A stretch of 64,000 nucleotides of DNA, from the NCBI RefSeq assembly GCF_965363235.1, contig NC_134850.1, positions 38,436,602-38,500,601 of the forward strand, written 5' to 3'. The notes below the pieces were generated by a model, which did not search any database, had not been told where the DNA came from, and worked only from the letters and a program-made list of their open reading frames with translations. Below are positions 46,437 to 58,893 of this stretch, in pieces; position 1 is the stretch's first letter, and each line of letters opens with the position of its first letter. The position numbers and the translations under genes are program-made. The DNA comes from Mytilus galloprovincialis. Taxonomy: Eukaryota > Mollusca > Bivalvia > Mytilida > Mytilidae.

Positions 46437-48837
46437 TAATTTAATTCTAAATTCCCTTTAAACCGTAGAAAACCATGAAAAAAACGTTGATGACGTCACG
46501 GTCACATGACTTAATTATGTCTGATAACAAAATAACGTCAGCCAATCAGAAGACGCGTTATATCCAAAATTAAATTATATAAAAATAATGTAATAGTACA
46601 TAACAACATGTTAACCGCAAAATATCATTTATACCATGCAAAGCAGATAGATTATTTTTGGCATGCCTGATGATTTGACAACGCAAATAAATCTATATAA
46701 ATTACAAAATCCAAAACCTTGAAAGCTGTAACACCGGCCTGTATACCAACTTGTTTCAAGTAAGTTAGAGTGTCGAAAAACTCGCACACATGTTTAACCC
46801 TGCCACAACGTTGATTACAACTCGCGTGTTCATGTGAGGAGAACAAAATCGGACATCTATATTTTAAGTTAAATTAGCCCCACCACATTCTATATGTGCT
46901 TCCCTCTCCCAGGTCTAGAGTCTTTAATTCGCATTAAGCACCACTTAAGCCGTTGATTTGCTCTTTTTGATTGGTTTACGCCATGTATAGTTATGGTAGT
47001 ATCATGTGCAACTTTTACTGCAAAAGTATAAAACTAGCAAAATTAAAATACCCAACAAGTTAAAATTATTAATAATATATTATTTAATCGTATATGATAA
47101 TAAGTGACAATCCAAAAATTCCAAAGAAGGAATGACAATACAAAAAGGTTAAAAAGACGGTCCACAAACAATTATATACCATGAAATGTAGAGAGTTAAA
47201 CATCACGTATGTGAAAGTAGGCCTATTCGGACAAAAAATAGTGCATTTGATGTCATTGTTTACCTAAAATAACCAACAAATTGGCAGCCATGAAACTTTT
47301 AATGATAGAGAAATATATTAAGACCATTTTGAGCTAAAATATACTTGTTTATGAGTTTGCATTCAAAATTGAGAATTAATGCACTCCATAGTATACTAAT
47401 TTAAGATTTCCAGAAAACCAGGGGTTATTTTTAGTGGTACCTCTATTCGGAAGACCTTTTCCTTTTTATATGATTTTAAACATCTGTTGAAAATTGGCAT
47501 GTAGAAAGCTGATACATGTACCATTCAGGATACACCTGGTTTCTATGAAGTTAAACTTAAAGTAAAATATTTAGAACGCTGTGAAAATTGCAAAATTTGG
47601 TTGAACAGATAGGGACTTTTAAATGGTGGTATGACACCTAAAGACCCAATCCCGGATAACTCTTTCACCCGGGTAATAGAAATTGTTCTATCACCTATAC
47701 GTCCTATACCTGTTGCTCGAGAAGTTTTATACAGTGTTCTAGTATTCGTGCTAACAATGCATGAAATATATGCTGCTCAACGTTAATCAACCTCTATACA
47801 ATTAATCAATCTTTTCATTTTGCCAACATTTCAGTCTTCTCCATGACAGGTAACAATTTGAAACATTTAACTTGGATATTTTTTGGTTAATTATTCCTAT
47901 TTACAAGGATACATACTTTTTATGAACATGTGTTTTACCAGCTAGTTAACTACATAACATATGGCTTATAAATACTTCTACAGAAATGAACGGATTTTGA
48001 ATCCTACTTCCGCTACAAAAAATCCCAAGTATCGTGGATAATATTACGCGATTTCTCACAAGTTGTCATCTAGTTACAGTAAAATAGTTTTGCATATTTT
48101 CTTTTCCTTAAAACAGACAGCGTCTTACGTATAAATGGATTAATGCTACATTTTCAGGATTACATAGGCAAAGTGTTAACACCGGAAGACAAACTTTCGT
48201 AATCCCGAAGTGAATATTACAAAGGAAACATAACCGCGCTGTAGAGGAATAGCTCACGCGTTTGTTGTTATAACATTCGCGTGTGTTTTCTTTCAAAAGT
48301 CAAAATAACGAAATTCTATACGAAACACATAATGGATAATATGTTCTAGTTTATTTGCCAAAGTTTTTGGTGTGCTTTCAATCGCAGTGATGTAAATAAA
48401 ACATAACAGTATGAGGCATTGGATTTATTCTTAATCCCAAGCATTAAATTCCAAGTTGAATTAAGCCCGTACATTAATTATTTTCAAATAGATGGAATTC
48501 ATATGTTCGAGTACTTACAAAAGTTCACCAGTTAATACTGTACCTAACTTTTCATTTCTACAATCTAATAAAACCGTTGCTAGTTCTAGATTAATTAAAA
48601 AAAAACATTCCAAGAGCATTTTGGACACTGCTCACTTACATGATTTGGAACTCATAGTGCAGAACACCAAATATTACTAGTAAAAAAATAAACAGTAAAA
48701 TACTTTTGAAAACAAAATCAAGTTCAGAGTGTCCTTTGATTCAAAAAGTAAGTTTACTAAAAATGTCTTGTACGACAACTTCAAAGGAGAAAACCCCAAC
48801 ATATAGATCAATATGAAAATATATTCTTAGATATATA
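46437..48837. other. Non-coding interval with repeat fragments
   Basis: An R2 5' fragment lies at about 46874-46950 ('ccccaccacattctatatgt'), and a SINE-type 3' end at about 47690-47820 ('cgttaatcaacctctataca'). 47.2-47.65 kb looks repeat-derived but lacks clear ends. No gene seen. Confidence 0.4.
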
Positions 48838-49080
48838 AATAATATAAAAATAAGGATATGTGGTATGATTGTCCATAAAACAACTATCCACCAAATATCA
48901 GATGCTGATGTAAGTAATTATGAGCAACCATCAGGCCTTCAACAACACCACAAACACAAACAGGACGTGTTGAAAAACCTATACCGTAAAGTCAGCTATA
49001 AAAGGACCTGACGTGAAACATAAGAAACAATATACCGACCGTGCAAGGGCTGAATAGCCAGTCAAAGTCTTTAAAATCTT
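48838..49080 (-). repeat. Dispersed repeat R2, inverted copy
   Basis: 'aggatatgtggtatgattgt', 'caactatccaccaaatatc', 'caaccatcaggccttcaaca'. The block 'aacaccacaaacacaaacag' with 'gacgtgtt' recurs at about 49345, so a segment is duplicated locally. Confidence 0.65.
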
Positions 49081-50454
49081 CTATCGTCATATGTAACAAT
49101 TTAATTGAGAAATATAACTGCACATCTCATATACAAAACAGTTAACCTTGATAAACAAATACGACAGACATGAACGAACGACAACCACGGAACTACAGTC
49201 TCCTGACTTGGGACAGGCACATAAAGTGTTTTGCGGAGTTAAGAAATTAATATGTTTGAGCGATCAACACTCCCCGAACATAGTAGTGCTAACTATCAAA
49301 ATCAGTTGAAAAGGACTTAACTTATCAGATCGATACAAATAAACAACACCACAAACACAAACAGGACGTGTTAGAGTATATGTCCATCCCTCATGCCTAA
49401 CTCGAAAAAATGTATTTTATAATTCACTGAATATTTAAATTTCAACTGGTTTCAATTTGCGCTGCGAGTTGAAAAAATAGTCGAAAAATTGCAATGCCAT
49501 TCTGTTTTTATTTTTTTAATTTGGAAAAAAGATTCTCTTGCATATTCATAGATATAACTGATTGGAAGCCAGCGATATATTAAGCCACATGTCTTTATTT
49601 AATTACACGCTAAAACATTTTTGTCTCCGTCAAATTTCTCGCCTCATTACATCTAATAGCTGAATGTAGAGAAAGAAAAACTTGAATGACTTTACAGACG
49701 TAAGGAATACTAACTAAAACCTCTTACATGTTTGTATAAATAACGTTAAATAAACAAAATTCTTTTTCCTACGTTAGTAAAGGTTCACTTATAATACTAA
49801 CAGTATTAAAATGTATCTTCATATAAGATTTTCATGGTTAATCAGCATAGGAAAATATACTTTCAGAAATAATTATGATTTTTTTACACCATGAAACGAG
49901 GATATAAGTATTAGCCTTAATTTCACACAAGTTTTCTTTTACATGGTTTTAGATCACACACTTTGAATCTTACTCTCTGTCGCCAAACTTTATGGTAAAA
50001 AAGTGCAAGATTTTCAATGATAATGCAATAATTAATATAAGACGCGAGAAAATTACATAATCTTCGTCGTTTTATTGTGAATTAATAATCAAACACATTC
50101 ACAAATTAAATAAACAAGTAAACGAAAAATAAAGTGCGACTTAATAGTAGTTTTTATTGGATAGCGCTATATTTTCAGGACATAAATTCCACGATTGTTG
50201 GTATGAAATTTTTGTGCACGCGCAGTCATGATGTAAATGATTTTTACTGGCATTTTCTTTCACTTGCAAAAGGGTCGAAATATAATAGTTTTGTATTTTA
50301 AGATTTGATGTAATGCTTGATATGGTAGTAGCAATTATCCGTGCTCACTTACGCAACCCCCCAAAAGTTCCTTATGCAACCCAGCATCAAATCCCCAATT
50401 AATGGTCGCTAATCTTGGAATACAATCAATCAGTCAACATATCAAATAAAATAC
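49081..50454. other. Non-coding interval, nothing further recognised
   Basis: Includes 'ctcctgacttgggacaggca' near 49200, an R2/R1-type fragment. No exon or RNA gene found. Confidence 0.35.
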
Positions 50455-50650
50455 TGTTATCTATGGTGGCCGGTTAATGCCATTTTGCGTTTCGCGTTTT
50501 CGCCGCTACTCTTCATATTCTGTAGTGCGAAAACTCGAAATCGCGAAACGAAAACGTTAAGTATAAAACGCGAAAACATGAAATATTTTTTCTTTCCGAT
50601 TTCGCGTTTTCGCCCTATAGAATATGAACATGCCACCACAGCTATCTCCA
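50455..50650. mobile_element. Palindrome-rich short element with CGCGAAAA words
   Basis: Ends 'tatggtggccgg' and 'catgccaccaca' are loosely inverted. The interior alternates TTTCGCGTTTTCGCC and its complement, including 'ctcgaaatcgcgaaacgaaa'. CpG content is far above the local background. Confidence 0.5.
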
Positions 50651-51065
50651 AATTCTTACCACGTGGCAGTGAATTATTTTGATATGATATCAATGTAAAT
50701 TATATGCACTGTATAAATGTAGTTTTTATGCGCTGTATATTTTCCTTTTGAAATGGTCGTTGTTAAGAAAGAAGATATTAGATCAAGAATTCCAAGCGGT
50801 AAAGTTGAATTAATTCCTTTTTTCGTTTTTCGTGTTTGCCATTTGGCATTTACCACAAAACTTGTAATTTTTATTTATGAAAAAATCTTGGAGTTGAATA
50901 CATTTTGAAAAATTATCCTTTATTCAGTCAGTGATGATGAGTGCATTTCAAAACAATTACGTCTACCAAAATAAAACAACTAAGGATTGATTTTTTATGT
51001 AAGCATGGAAGAATATATTCGAATGGAAAAGATAATAGTTTTCGTCTCATTAGCATATAACTACA

Positions 51066-51160
51066 TAAAAATAAGTGGATGTGGTATGATTGCCAATGAG
51101 ACAACTATCCACGAAAGTTCAAAAAACGTGCAAGTAAGCAATTATAGGCAACCGTACATC
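51066..51160 (-). repeat. R2 repeat, end fragment, inverted
   Basis: 'ataagtggatgtggtatgat' then 'tgccaatgagacaactatcc' and 'agcaattataggcaaccg'. Very close to the presumed family consensus, so probably a young copy. Confidence 0.7.
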
Positions 51161-52130
51161 CTTTTTTCACACACGAAATACGAAAAACGGTGTTTAAAAA
51201 CTAATAGATTATAATATACAGTGGACTCCGAAAAGATACACAAATGTTCAAGTTGGGAATAAATTCGTTTTGTAAGTTTTGAATCCCTAATGTCATATAT
51301 ATGTTTGTATCGTTACCAGATATTGCATATGGTTAGATGCTCATTATGATAGATGAATATTAGTTTAACCGGTTTTGAACAAAAGTATAGTGCGTTTAAG
51401 AAATTCTACATGATATTATTACATGTTTGACAACTCGACCTCGCTTCATTCGATCATCAATCAAGAGTCTTTTGTTATCAATACTAACTACATACTTCAT
51501 TAGCACAAATTACCACACCAGAACTCCGGCTTTGCTTGTTTCCTCATGAACAGAATCATTTTGACATCAGCGCCAACCATAGGAGAAACAGCGGATTCAA
51601 ATTTCAAAAACACGCGTCATCAATAATGCGTTCCGTATTTGTTTTCTACTGGGACCTTTTATTTCGTTATCTGTGGAAATATTATATGATTATATCGTCG
51701 ATGTTTGTAGTTAAACATTTACCAATGATTACAAACATTTGTACATATACAAAAATTTATTATAACATCTTCGAGAAATTTGCAACAGACCACCCTTAAT
51801 GTATGTTTCCACTTACAAAACATAATATTTAGATAAATGAAATTCAGTAGTATTGGTGAAGTATCGTTTAAGCCCGTTACATACAGTTTTCTTGTGCAGT
51901 AATTTTTGTATAAATATGATTATTGGATTGTTTTAATTAGTCATTTGTCGAGCATAAATGCAGGTTGTGCTGATTAAAAAGATAAAACAGTCTTGATATA
52001 TAATTATAATCAAAGTATTTGAAATGCGACTATATTTCTTTTTTCTTTCAAACAGAACTTGGTTTAGAGTTCAATGGTAGAACATAATAGTATTGTTATC
52101 TTTCTTATTCGAATGTAGGAATTGTCGATA
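51161..52130. other. AT-rich interval, nothing recognised
   Basis: No exon, RNA gene or repeat border found. Confidence 0.3.
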
Positions 52131-52135
52131 CTCAT

Positions 52136-53482
52136 CAGTGGCGTAGCTTGCATGTATGCTCAGATGCTCAAGCATCCACATCATTTTGGCCCCAAAAATA
52201 TAAATAAATATATGTTCGTAGCATTTAAACTCGGATGAACCCATATGTAACAAGGCAGTTGCGTAGCCAGGTTGAAATGAAGGGTGAGTATACGAGAATA
52301 ACGTCCAATCAATTCCGAAGCAGTATGATTTGTCTTTCATTTACGATAATTTAGTTAAATTAATATGTAATAAAACAGGATGGATAAATAGCAGAAAAGT
52401 GTTCTCGATTTTTTTCGTGAAAAGTCTACGTCGTCGGCTACGGAAAGGGCAGAGGATGATGATCGATGATGCATGGGCCCTCGGACATGTTTCATCTGAA
52501 ATTGAACCTAGCGGAGCGACGGCTTCTACATCTGAATAACAACATTAATAACAACTAAACCACCATATACTGATATCGTTTCCTGTGACATAAAAGACGA
52601 CGTAGTAGAGTGTGATCATTCCTAGGCTTATCAGTAAATTCCAGTTTCTATTTAGGTTCACATATCAATTTTATTTTCCATAAAAGAACAGAGTTCCTAT
52701 GTTCCCCGCATTGCACATATTTTATATATCCAGCAGTAACATATATATCAACGTTAGATATACTGTTCCCAGATCCAAGAAACAAGGGCAATTATTAAAT
52801 AAAACACTTGTTCTCCTTTTCCTTTTATTTTTAATATTAAGAGAAATAAAAGCTTCAGAGAAAATGCAACGGAATTTCCGATATACTAGTTATTCATATT
52901 TCATAAGGCCATAGCTAGTTAAAGTTGTTTGATTATGACTTATTTTTGAAAGTGTCAAAGGCATTGCTGATGATATGAAAATCTGGCAAGAATCATTCAC
53001 ATGAGAATGCTAACAAGACCGGACGGACGGACCCCAGGTATTTCTATGATGTCCCCTACGACGTGTTAAGGGGGGAGTCACATCAGTTCCTATAGTGCCG
53101 CTGTAATGGGACCATTTTTGAGAAATTCTAGGAAAGAGGTTCACTTCAGTTCCTATATACAGAAGTGCCGCTGTGATGGGGTCGTTTATGAGATGTCAAA
53201 TATGAGATTGGGTGGGAAATTTTTTACATCAAAGAATTATTACTTAAATTTATTTTCGAGAAAACAATAAAGTTTTGTTAGATATGTAATTACATGAATT
53301 GTTGGGTATTTTGAAATAAAACAAAAATCAAAATTAGTGTCGGATTCTGGGGAGTTCACGTCCCTACCGGAAAAAAGGTAGGACAAAATATAATTTTGCT
53401 GCATAAAATAGTCCCAAAAGTTTTTCGCCTCGCTCCGCTCGGCGAAGGCATCCACATCATTTCAACCCTGGCTACGCCACTG
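52136..53482. mobile_element. TIR element with CAGTGGCGTAGC ends and 5-bp target duplication
   Basis: 1347 bp from CAGTGGCGTAGC to GCTACGCCACTG, flanked by CTCAT at 52131-52135 and 53483-53487. A second, longer match to the right end starts at 52256 (CAGTTGCGTAGCCAGGTTGA), so the left side is compound: either an end duplication or one relative inserted beside another. The interior has 'aaaagtctacgtcgtcggct' and a 69-codon frame of unknown nature; no transposase seen. Superfamily uncertain (hAT-like ends). Confidence 0.6.
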
Positions 53483-53487
53483 CTCAT

Positions 53488-53989
53488 TAAGGGAAAACGG
53501 TACTATTTATTCTGCCATAGGCGACAATAGTAACATTTTCTAAATTTACCACTTTTTAAGATAAAAACCTGGATAAAACAGTTATATGTTGTTTTAGTAC
53601 TTTATTATTCTGTTTTAAAATTAAAGCCAAATAGTATCATGACCAACTTCCAATGGAGCTTGTTTATGTTATCCATGCCCACCTTCATTTTGCACTAAAT
53701 TTATGAAATTTTGGAAGTCTTTTCGAATAATTCTCTAGAAAATATTTCAATAGGTTTCAAAATTTATATTGTAAATATACACACTGCAGTTATTCATAGA
53801 TAAATAAAAATATATTGTACCCTTACATCCAATCACAGCGCTCCTAATTTGACTTACTCCACTTGCCAACCTAATGCTGGGAAAATTTAATACTACCGTT
53901 TTCCCTTAAAACACAAACGGGCATAATTTAAAAAAAAATGAAAGGTTATTGTTTTTAGTGAACCTTTATTTTCTGTTTGATATAACAAG
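53488..53989. other. Non-coding interval, nothing recognised
   Basis: 'ttaagggaaaacggtactatt' type words at 53488-53510 and their inverse 'actaccgttttcccttaaa' at about 53893-53911 bracket about 420 bp, possibly another short TIR element. Confidence 0.4.
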
Positions 53990-54310
53990 TATATTGATTG
54001 GACTAATATATATCAGAGAACACCTATTAGATATGTTAAAGGACTTTGGAGTTGTGTCCCTTTCACTATCAAATCTTTATGCAAACCAGAGGTGTATATC
54101 GTATATAGTTTTAATTCATATATCAGGCTTTATGTTTTCTCGTTTTGATTGTTTTATATATTTTGTCGTAGCCTTTTAACAGCTTGCTATGCTGTATGAG
54201 GTTTGCTCATTGTAGAAGGCCGTGCGATGAACCATAATATTTTACAACTATGTCATTTGGTCTCTGGTGGATACTTCTTGTTGGCAAAAATATTACATCT
54301 ACTTTTATAT
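53990..54310 (+). repeat. Dispersed repeat R2, partial
   Basis: 'tttctcgttttgattg', 'gctcattgtagaaggccgtg', 'gtcatttggtctctggtgga' and 'ttacatctacttttata' follow R2 order. Confidence 0.6.
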
Positions 54311-54495
54311 AGGAAAGCAATCAAACATACAGCATAAAAAACGCATTCTTTAACGCTTTTGCAACAGTTAACTAATGTCTACTTTTAAAACTATATAGAT
54401 ACTGAAAACATGTGTAGTCGTTTTACTTGTATCTAAATCATCGAAGAACCTGCATGTAATTAAACCTTTGACTGCAAACATCAATTGAAAAAAAG

Positions 54496-55178
54496 TTTGT
54501 AAGGGTTCCGCGGAACCCAGTGTCTCGCCTACTTTTGCTGTAAATCGCAGGCTCAACAAAAATGAGGAAAAAAATCAATAAAAATATTCCTCTTGATACT
54601 ATCTTATGATTGTAAGAAGCTTCTGTCCAAGTTTGGTAAAAATTTAGGATAGTTAATGAATCTAATAAATGTTTTGAAAACTTTAACTGCAGACTGTATG
54701 TAATGTTAACTAGAAGAAAATCTAAGTCCATTTAAAAGTAAAATACAAAAAAAAATGGAATTATCTTTTTACAAAATTTACTTGTGGATACTATTTTATG
54801 ATCATAAACAAGATTCTGTCCAAGTTTGGTACAAACCAAGGATAGTTTAAGAAAGTTATTAAAACTTTAAAAACTTTAACCACAGAGTGAATGTAATGTT
54901 TCCCCGCAGAAAAAACTAAGTCCATTTATAAGTAAAATACGGAAAAAATGGATTTATTTTTTTACAAAATTTACTAAAATACTATCTTATGATCATAAAC
55001 AAGCTTCTTGTCCAAGTTTGGTAGAAATCAAGCATGTTTAAGAAAGTTATTAAAATTTCAAAAACTTTAACCACAGAGTGAATATTTGTGGACGCCGCCG
55101 ACGACACCGACGACGACGGAATGTAGGATCGCTTAGTCTCGCTTTTTCGACTAAAGTCGAAGGCTCGACAAAAATCAT
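54496..55178 (+). repeat. Hairpin-ended modular repeat D
   Basis: The left end carries the perfect palindrome GGGTTCCGCGGAACCC (54503-54518). Three degenerate subunits follow, each with 'ctgtccaagtttggta' and 'aaaactttaaccacagagtg'-like words, spaced about 150-200 bp. Then comes a block of GACGACGG/GCCGCCGACG triplets (about 55090-55120), and the right end has the hairpin TTCGACTAAAGTCGAA (55146-55161). Non-coding. Confidence 0.65.
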
Positions 55179-55867
55179 ATACGCTGTAGAACGTTTGAAA
55201 TCTGAAAACTCCTAATTGTGAATTAATTCAAATTCAATTAAAATATATTTCGATTTCCCTAGTAGCACAGTATATAATATAACTATGAAAAAAACAGCTG
55301 TTTAAATCACTTTTTTTTGTATGTCGTCATTTACTAGTGCGCTGCATGCTAAAGGACACGAATGGGTAATATGACATTATCACGGTTTCAAAATTGTCAC
55401 ACAACAAAAAGTTACCTCCAAATTAACCAAAGACTCAAAACAATGGTATAATACATATAAATAAATAAAAAAAATATATGGACGTATAAAATCTATAAAT
55501 GAACAATCATCTCCACTGTGACAACCTCTTCATGTTTCTAAGCTTTCTGTAAAGTTTTAAAGATCTGACCATGGGTAAAAAAACTGTTTAAAAAGGGGAA
55601 AAACGTCATCAAACAATTCTATCATAACAGGTGTACAACTGTAATATATGCACAATCTATCAATTACTAGTATGCAAAAATGGAGTAGAAATTACCAATA
55701 GAAGTAAGAAGATATCACGGGAACAATTTAAAATATATCTTGAATTATAACATTAGACATCATGGCCACAAGGGTAAAGCATCATACGGTCCACAAAACT
55801 ATAGTTTAAGCTAGGTGTAATTCACCATTTCGTACATATGAAAAACCTACATACCAGTTCGTTTTTA
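55179..55867. other. AT-rich interval, nothing recognised
   Basis: No gene or repeat border found between the two repeat blocks. Confidence 0.3.
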
Positions 55868-57150
55868 GCTTACCTGGCCCGAATGGCCAAGTGAGCTTTT
55901 CTCGTCACTTTGCGTCCGTCGTCCGTCGTCGTTAACTTTTACAAAAATCTTCTCCCCTGAAACTGCTAGGCCAAATTAAACCAAACTTGGCCACAATCAT
56001 CATTGGGGTATCTAGTTAAAAAAAAAGTGTCCAGTAACCCGGCCAACCATCCAAGATGGCCGCCATGGCTAAAAATAGAACATTGGGGTAAAATGTAGAT
56101 TTTGTCTTATATCTCTGAAACCAACGCATTTAGAGCAAATCTGACATGAAGTAAAATTGTTTATCAGGTCAAGATCTATCTGCCCTGAAATTTTCAGATG
56201 AATCGGAGAACTCGTTGCTGCCCCTAAATTGGTAATTTTAAGGAAATTTTTCCGTTTTTGGTTATTATCTTGAATATTTTTATAGATAGAGATAAACTGT
56301 AAACAGCAATAATGTTCAGCAAAGTAAGACCAACAAATAAGTCAACATGACCAAAATGGTCAGTTGACCCCTTTTAAAGAAGTAATTGCCAATTATAGTC
56401 AATTTTGAACATTTTTTTGTAAATTTTTGTAATCTTTTCCAAAAATCTTCTCCCCTGAAGCTACTAAGACAAATTTAAACAAACTTGTCCACATTTATCA
56501 TAATGGTATCTTGTATAAAAAATGTGTCGGATGACCCAACTCGTGAACCAAGATGACCGACATGGCTAAACATAGTACATAGGGTAAAATGCAGTTTTTG
56601 GCTCATATCTCTGAAGCCAAAGCACTTTGAGAAAAGCTGCTGTGGATAAAATTGTTCATTAGATCATGATCTATCTGCCCTGAAATTTTCAGACCAATCA
56701 GGCAACTTGTTGTTGGGCTGCCCTTGAATTGGTAATTTTAAGAACATTTTGCAGCTTTTGGTTATTATCTTGAATATTATTATAGATAGAGATAAACTGT
56801 AAAAAGCAATAATGTAGAGCAAAGTAAGAGCTATAAATATGTCAACTTGACCAAAGTGGTCAATTGACCCCTTAAGGAGTTAGTGTCCTTTAAAGTCAAT
56901 TTTAACAATTTTCATAAATTTTGTAAAATTTTGGAAATTTTTACAAAATATTTTCCACTGTCACTTCTGGGCCAATTTCGTAATAGATAGAGATAATTGT
57001 AAGCAGCAAGATTGTTCAATAAAGTAAGATCTACAAACACATCACCATTACCGAAACACAATTTTGTCATGAATCCATCTGTGTCCTTTGTTTAATATGC
57101 ACATAGACCAAGGTGAGCGACACAGGCTCTTTAGAGCCTCTATTTTTTTT
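55868..57150 (+). repeat. Hairpin-ended modular repeat A
   Basis: Starts 'agcttacctggcccgaatgg' then 'ccaagtgagct' (AGCTYAC...GTGAGCT hairpin enclosing TGGCC...GGCCA) and a GTCGTC-CGTCGTC block. Two full subunits and a partial third begin at about 55945, 56435 and 56935 with 'tcttctcccctgaa' and 'aaacttg'-type words. It ends 'aggtgagcgacacaggctct' with the hairpin AGGCTCTTTAGAGCCT and a T run. Confidence 0.75.
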
Positions 57151-57233
57151 ATTTGTTTACTTTATATTTTGAACAAAAGGACCACATGGACAAAAATACT
57201 GGTATGAAAGTATAGCAGTTTATCTTAAACCAC

Positions 57234-58140
57234 TTTTTAGCTCACGTGGCCCGAAGGGCCAAAGTGAGCTTATGCCATCACTTGGCGTCCGTCGTCGTCC
57301 GTCGTCTGTCGTCGTCTGTCGTCGTAAACTATTTCAAGAATCTTCTCCTCTGAAACTACTAGGCCAAATACTTCCAAACTTTAACTGAATGTTCCTTAGG
57401 GTATCTAATTTATAAATTGTATCCGAAGTTTTGATCTATCAACAAACATGGTCTCCATTGCTAAAAATAGAACATAGGGGTCAAATGCAGTTTTTGGCTT
57501 ATAACTCAAAAACCGAAGCATTTAGAGCAAATCTGACGGGGTAAAATTGATTATCAGGTCAAGATCTATCTGCCCTGAAATTTTCAGATGAATCGGACAA
57601 ACCGTTGTTGGGTTGCTGCCCCTGAATTGGAACTTTTAAGGAAATTTTGCTGTTTTTGGTTATTATCATGAATATTATTATAGGTAGAGATAAACTGTAA
57701 ACAGCAAAAATGTTCAGCAAAGTAAGACCTAAAAATAAATCAACATGACTGAAATGGTCAGTTGACCCCTTTAGGAGTTATTGCCCTTTATAGTCAATTT
57801 TTAACCATTTTTCGTAAATCTTAGTAATCTTTTACAAAAATCTTCTCCTCTGAAACTACTGGGCCAAATTAATCCAAACTTGGCCACAATCATCTTTTGG
57901 GTATCTAGTTTAAAAAATGTGTCGGGTGACCCGGCCATCCAAACAAGATGGCTGCCACGGCTAAAAGTAGAACATAGGGGTAAAATGTCAAAAACCAAAG
58001 CATTAAGATCAAATCTGACTGTGGTTGAATTGTTTATCAGGTCAAAATCTATCTGCCCTGAAATATTCAGATGGATCGGACGACACGTTGCTAGGTTGCT
58101 GCCCCTGAATTGGTAATTTTAAGGAAATTTTGCAGTTTTT
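57234..58140 (+). repeat. Hairpin-ended modular repeat B, 3' part missing
   Basis: Starts 'agctcacgtggcccgaaggg', with an expanded GTCGTC/GTCTGTC block (57286-57330) and subunits at about 57343 and 57835. It stops at 'attttgcagtttttagctca', where its own 'gcagttttt' merges into the start of repeat C. Confidence 0.7.
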
Positions 58141-58893
58141 AGCTCACCTTTCCTAAAAGGAAATGTGAGCTTTTCTCATCACTTGGCGTCCGTCGTCGTC
58201 GTCTGTCGTCGTTAACAATTTTTCAAACATCTTCTCCTCTGAAACTACTGAATGGATTTGGATGAAACTTAGCATGATTGTTCCTTAGATTATCCTGCAC
58301 AAAGTTTGTGCTTCGATTTTTGATCCGTCAAAAAACATGGCCGCCGTTACTTAAAATAGAACATAGGGGTCAAATGCAGTTTTTGGCTTATATCTCAAAA
58401 ACTAAAGCATTTAAAGCAAGTCTGACAGGGGGGTAAAAATGTTCATTAGGTCAAGATCTATCAGCCCTGAAATTTTCAGATGAATCAAACAACCCATTGT
58501 TGGGTTGCTGCCACTTAATTGGTAATTTTAAGGAAGTTTTGCAGTTTTTGGTCATTATCTTGAATATTATTATAGATAAAGATAAACTGTAAACAGCAAA
58601 AATGATCAGCAAAGTAAGATCTACAAATAAGTTAATATGACCAAAATTGTCAATTGACCCCTTAAGGGGTTATTGTCCTTTAATGACAATTTTTCACAAT
58701 TTGTTCATCATATTTGCTAACTTTAAGAAATCTTCTCCTCTAAAACTACTCAACCAAATTCAACCAAACTTCATTTGAATGATCAGTAGGGTGTATAAAA
58801 TAAAGTTTGTGTTTTATTTTCTATTTCGTCAAAAAACATGGCCGAAGGCATTGTTTACCAGGTGAGCGATTCAGGCTCTTGAGAGCCTCTTTT
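58138..58893 (+). repeat. Hairpin-ended modular repeat C
   Basis: Starts 'agctcacctttcctaaaagg' with AGCTCAC...GTGAGCT and a TTTCCT/AGGAAA stem in place of TGGCC/GGCCA. Subunits at about 58227 and 58727. It ends 'caggtgagcgattcaggctc' with the hairpin GGCTCTTGAGAGCC. Complete at both ends. Confidence 0.72.

Noticed and set aside
55868-58893. Repeats A-C as Helitrons because of their 3' hairpins
   Set aside because: No 5' TC start or 3' CTRR end is seen, and each end has a hairpin. Left unclassified.
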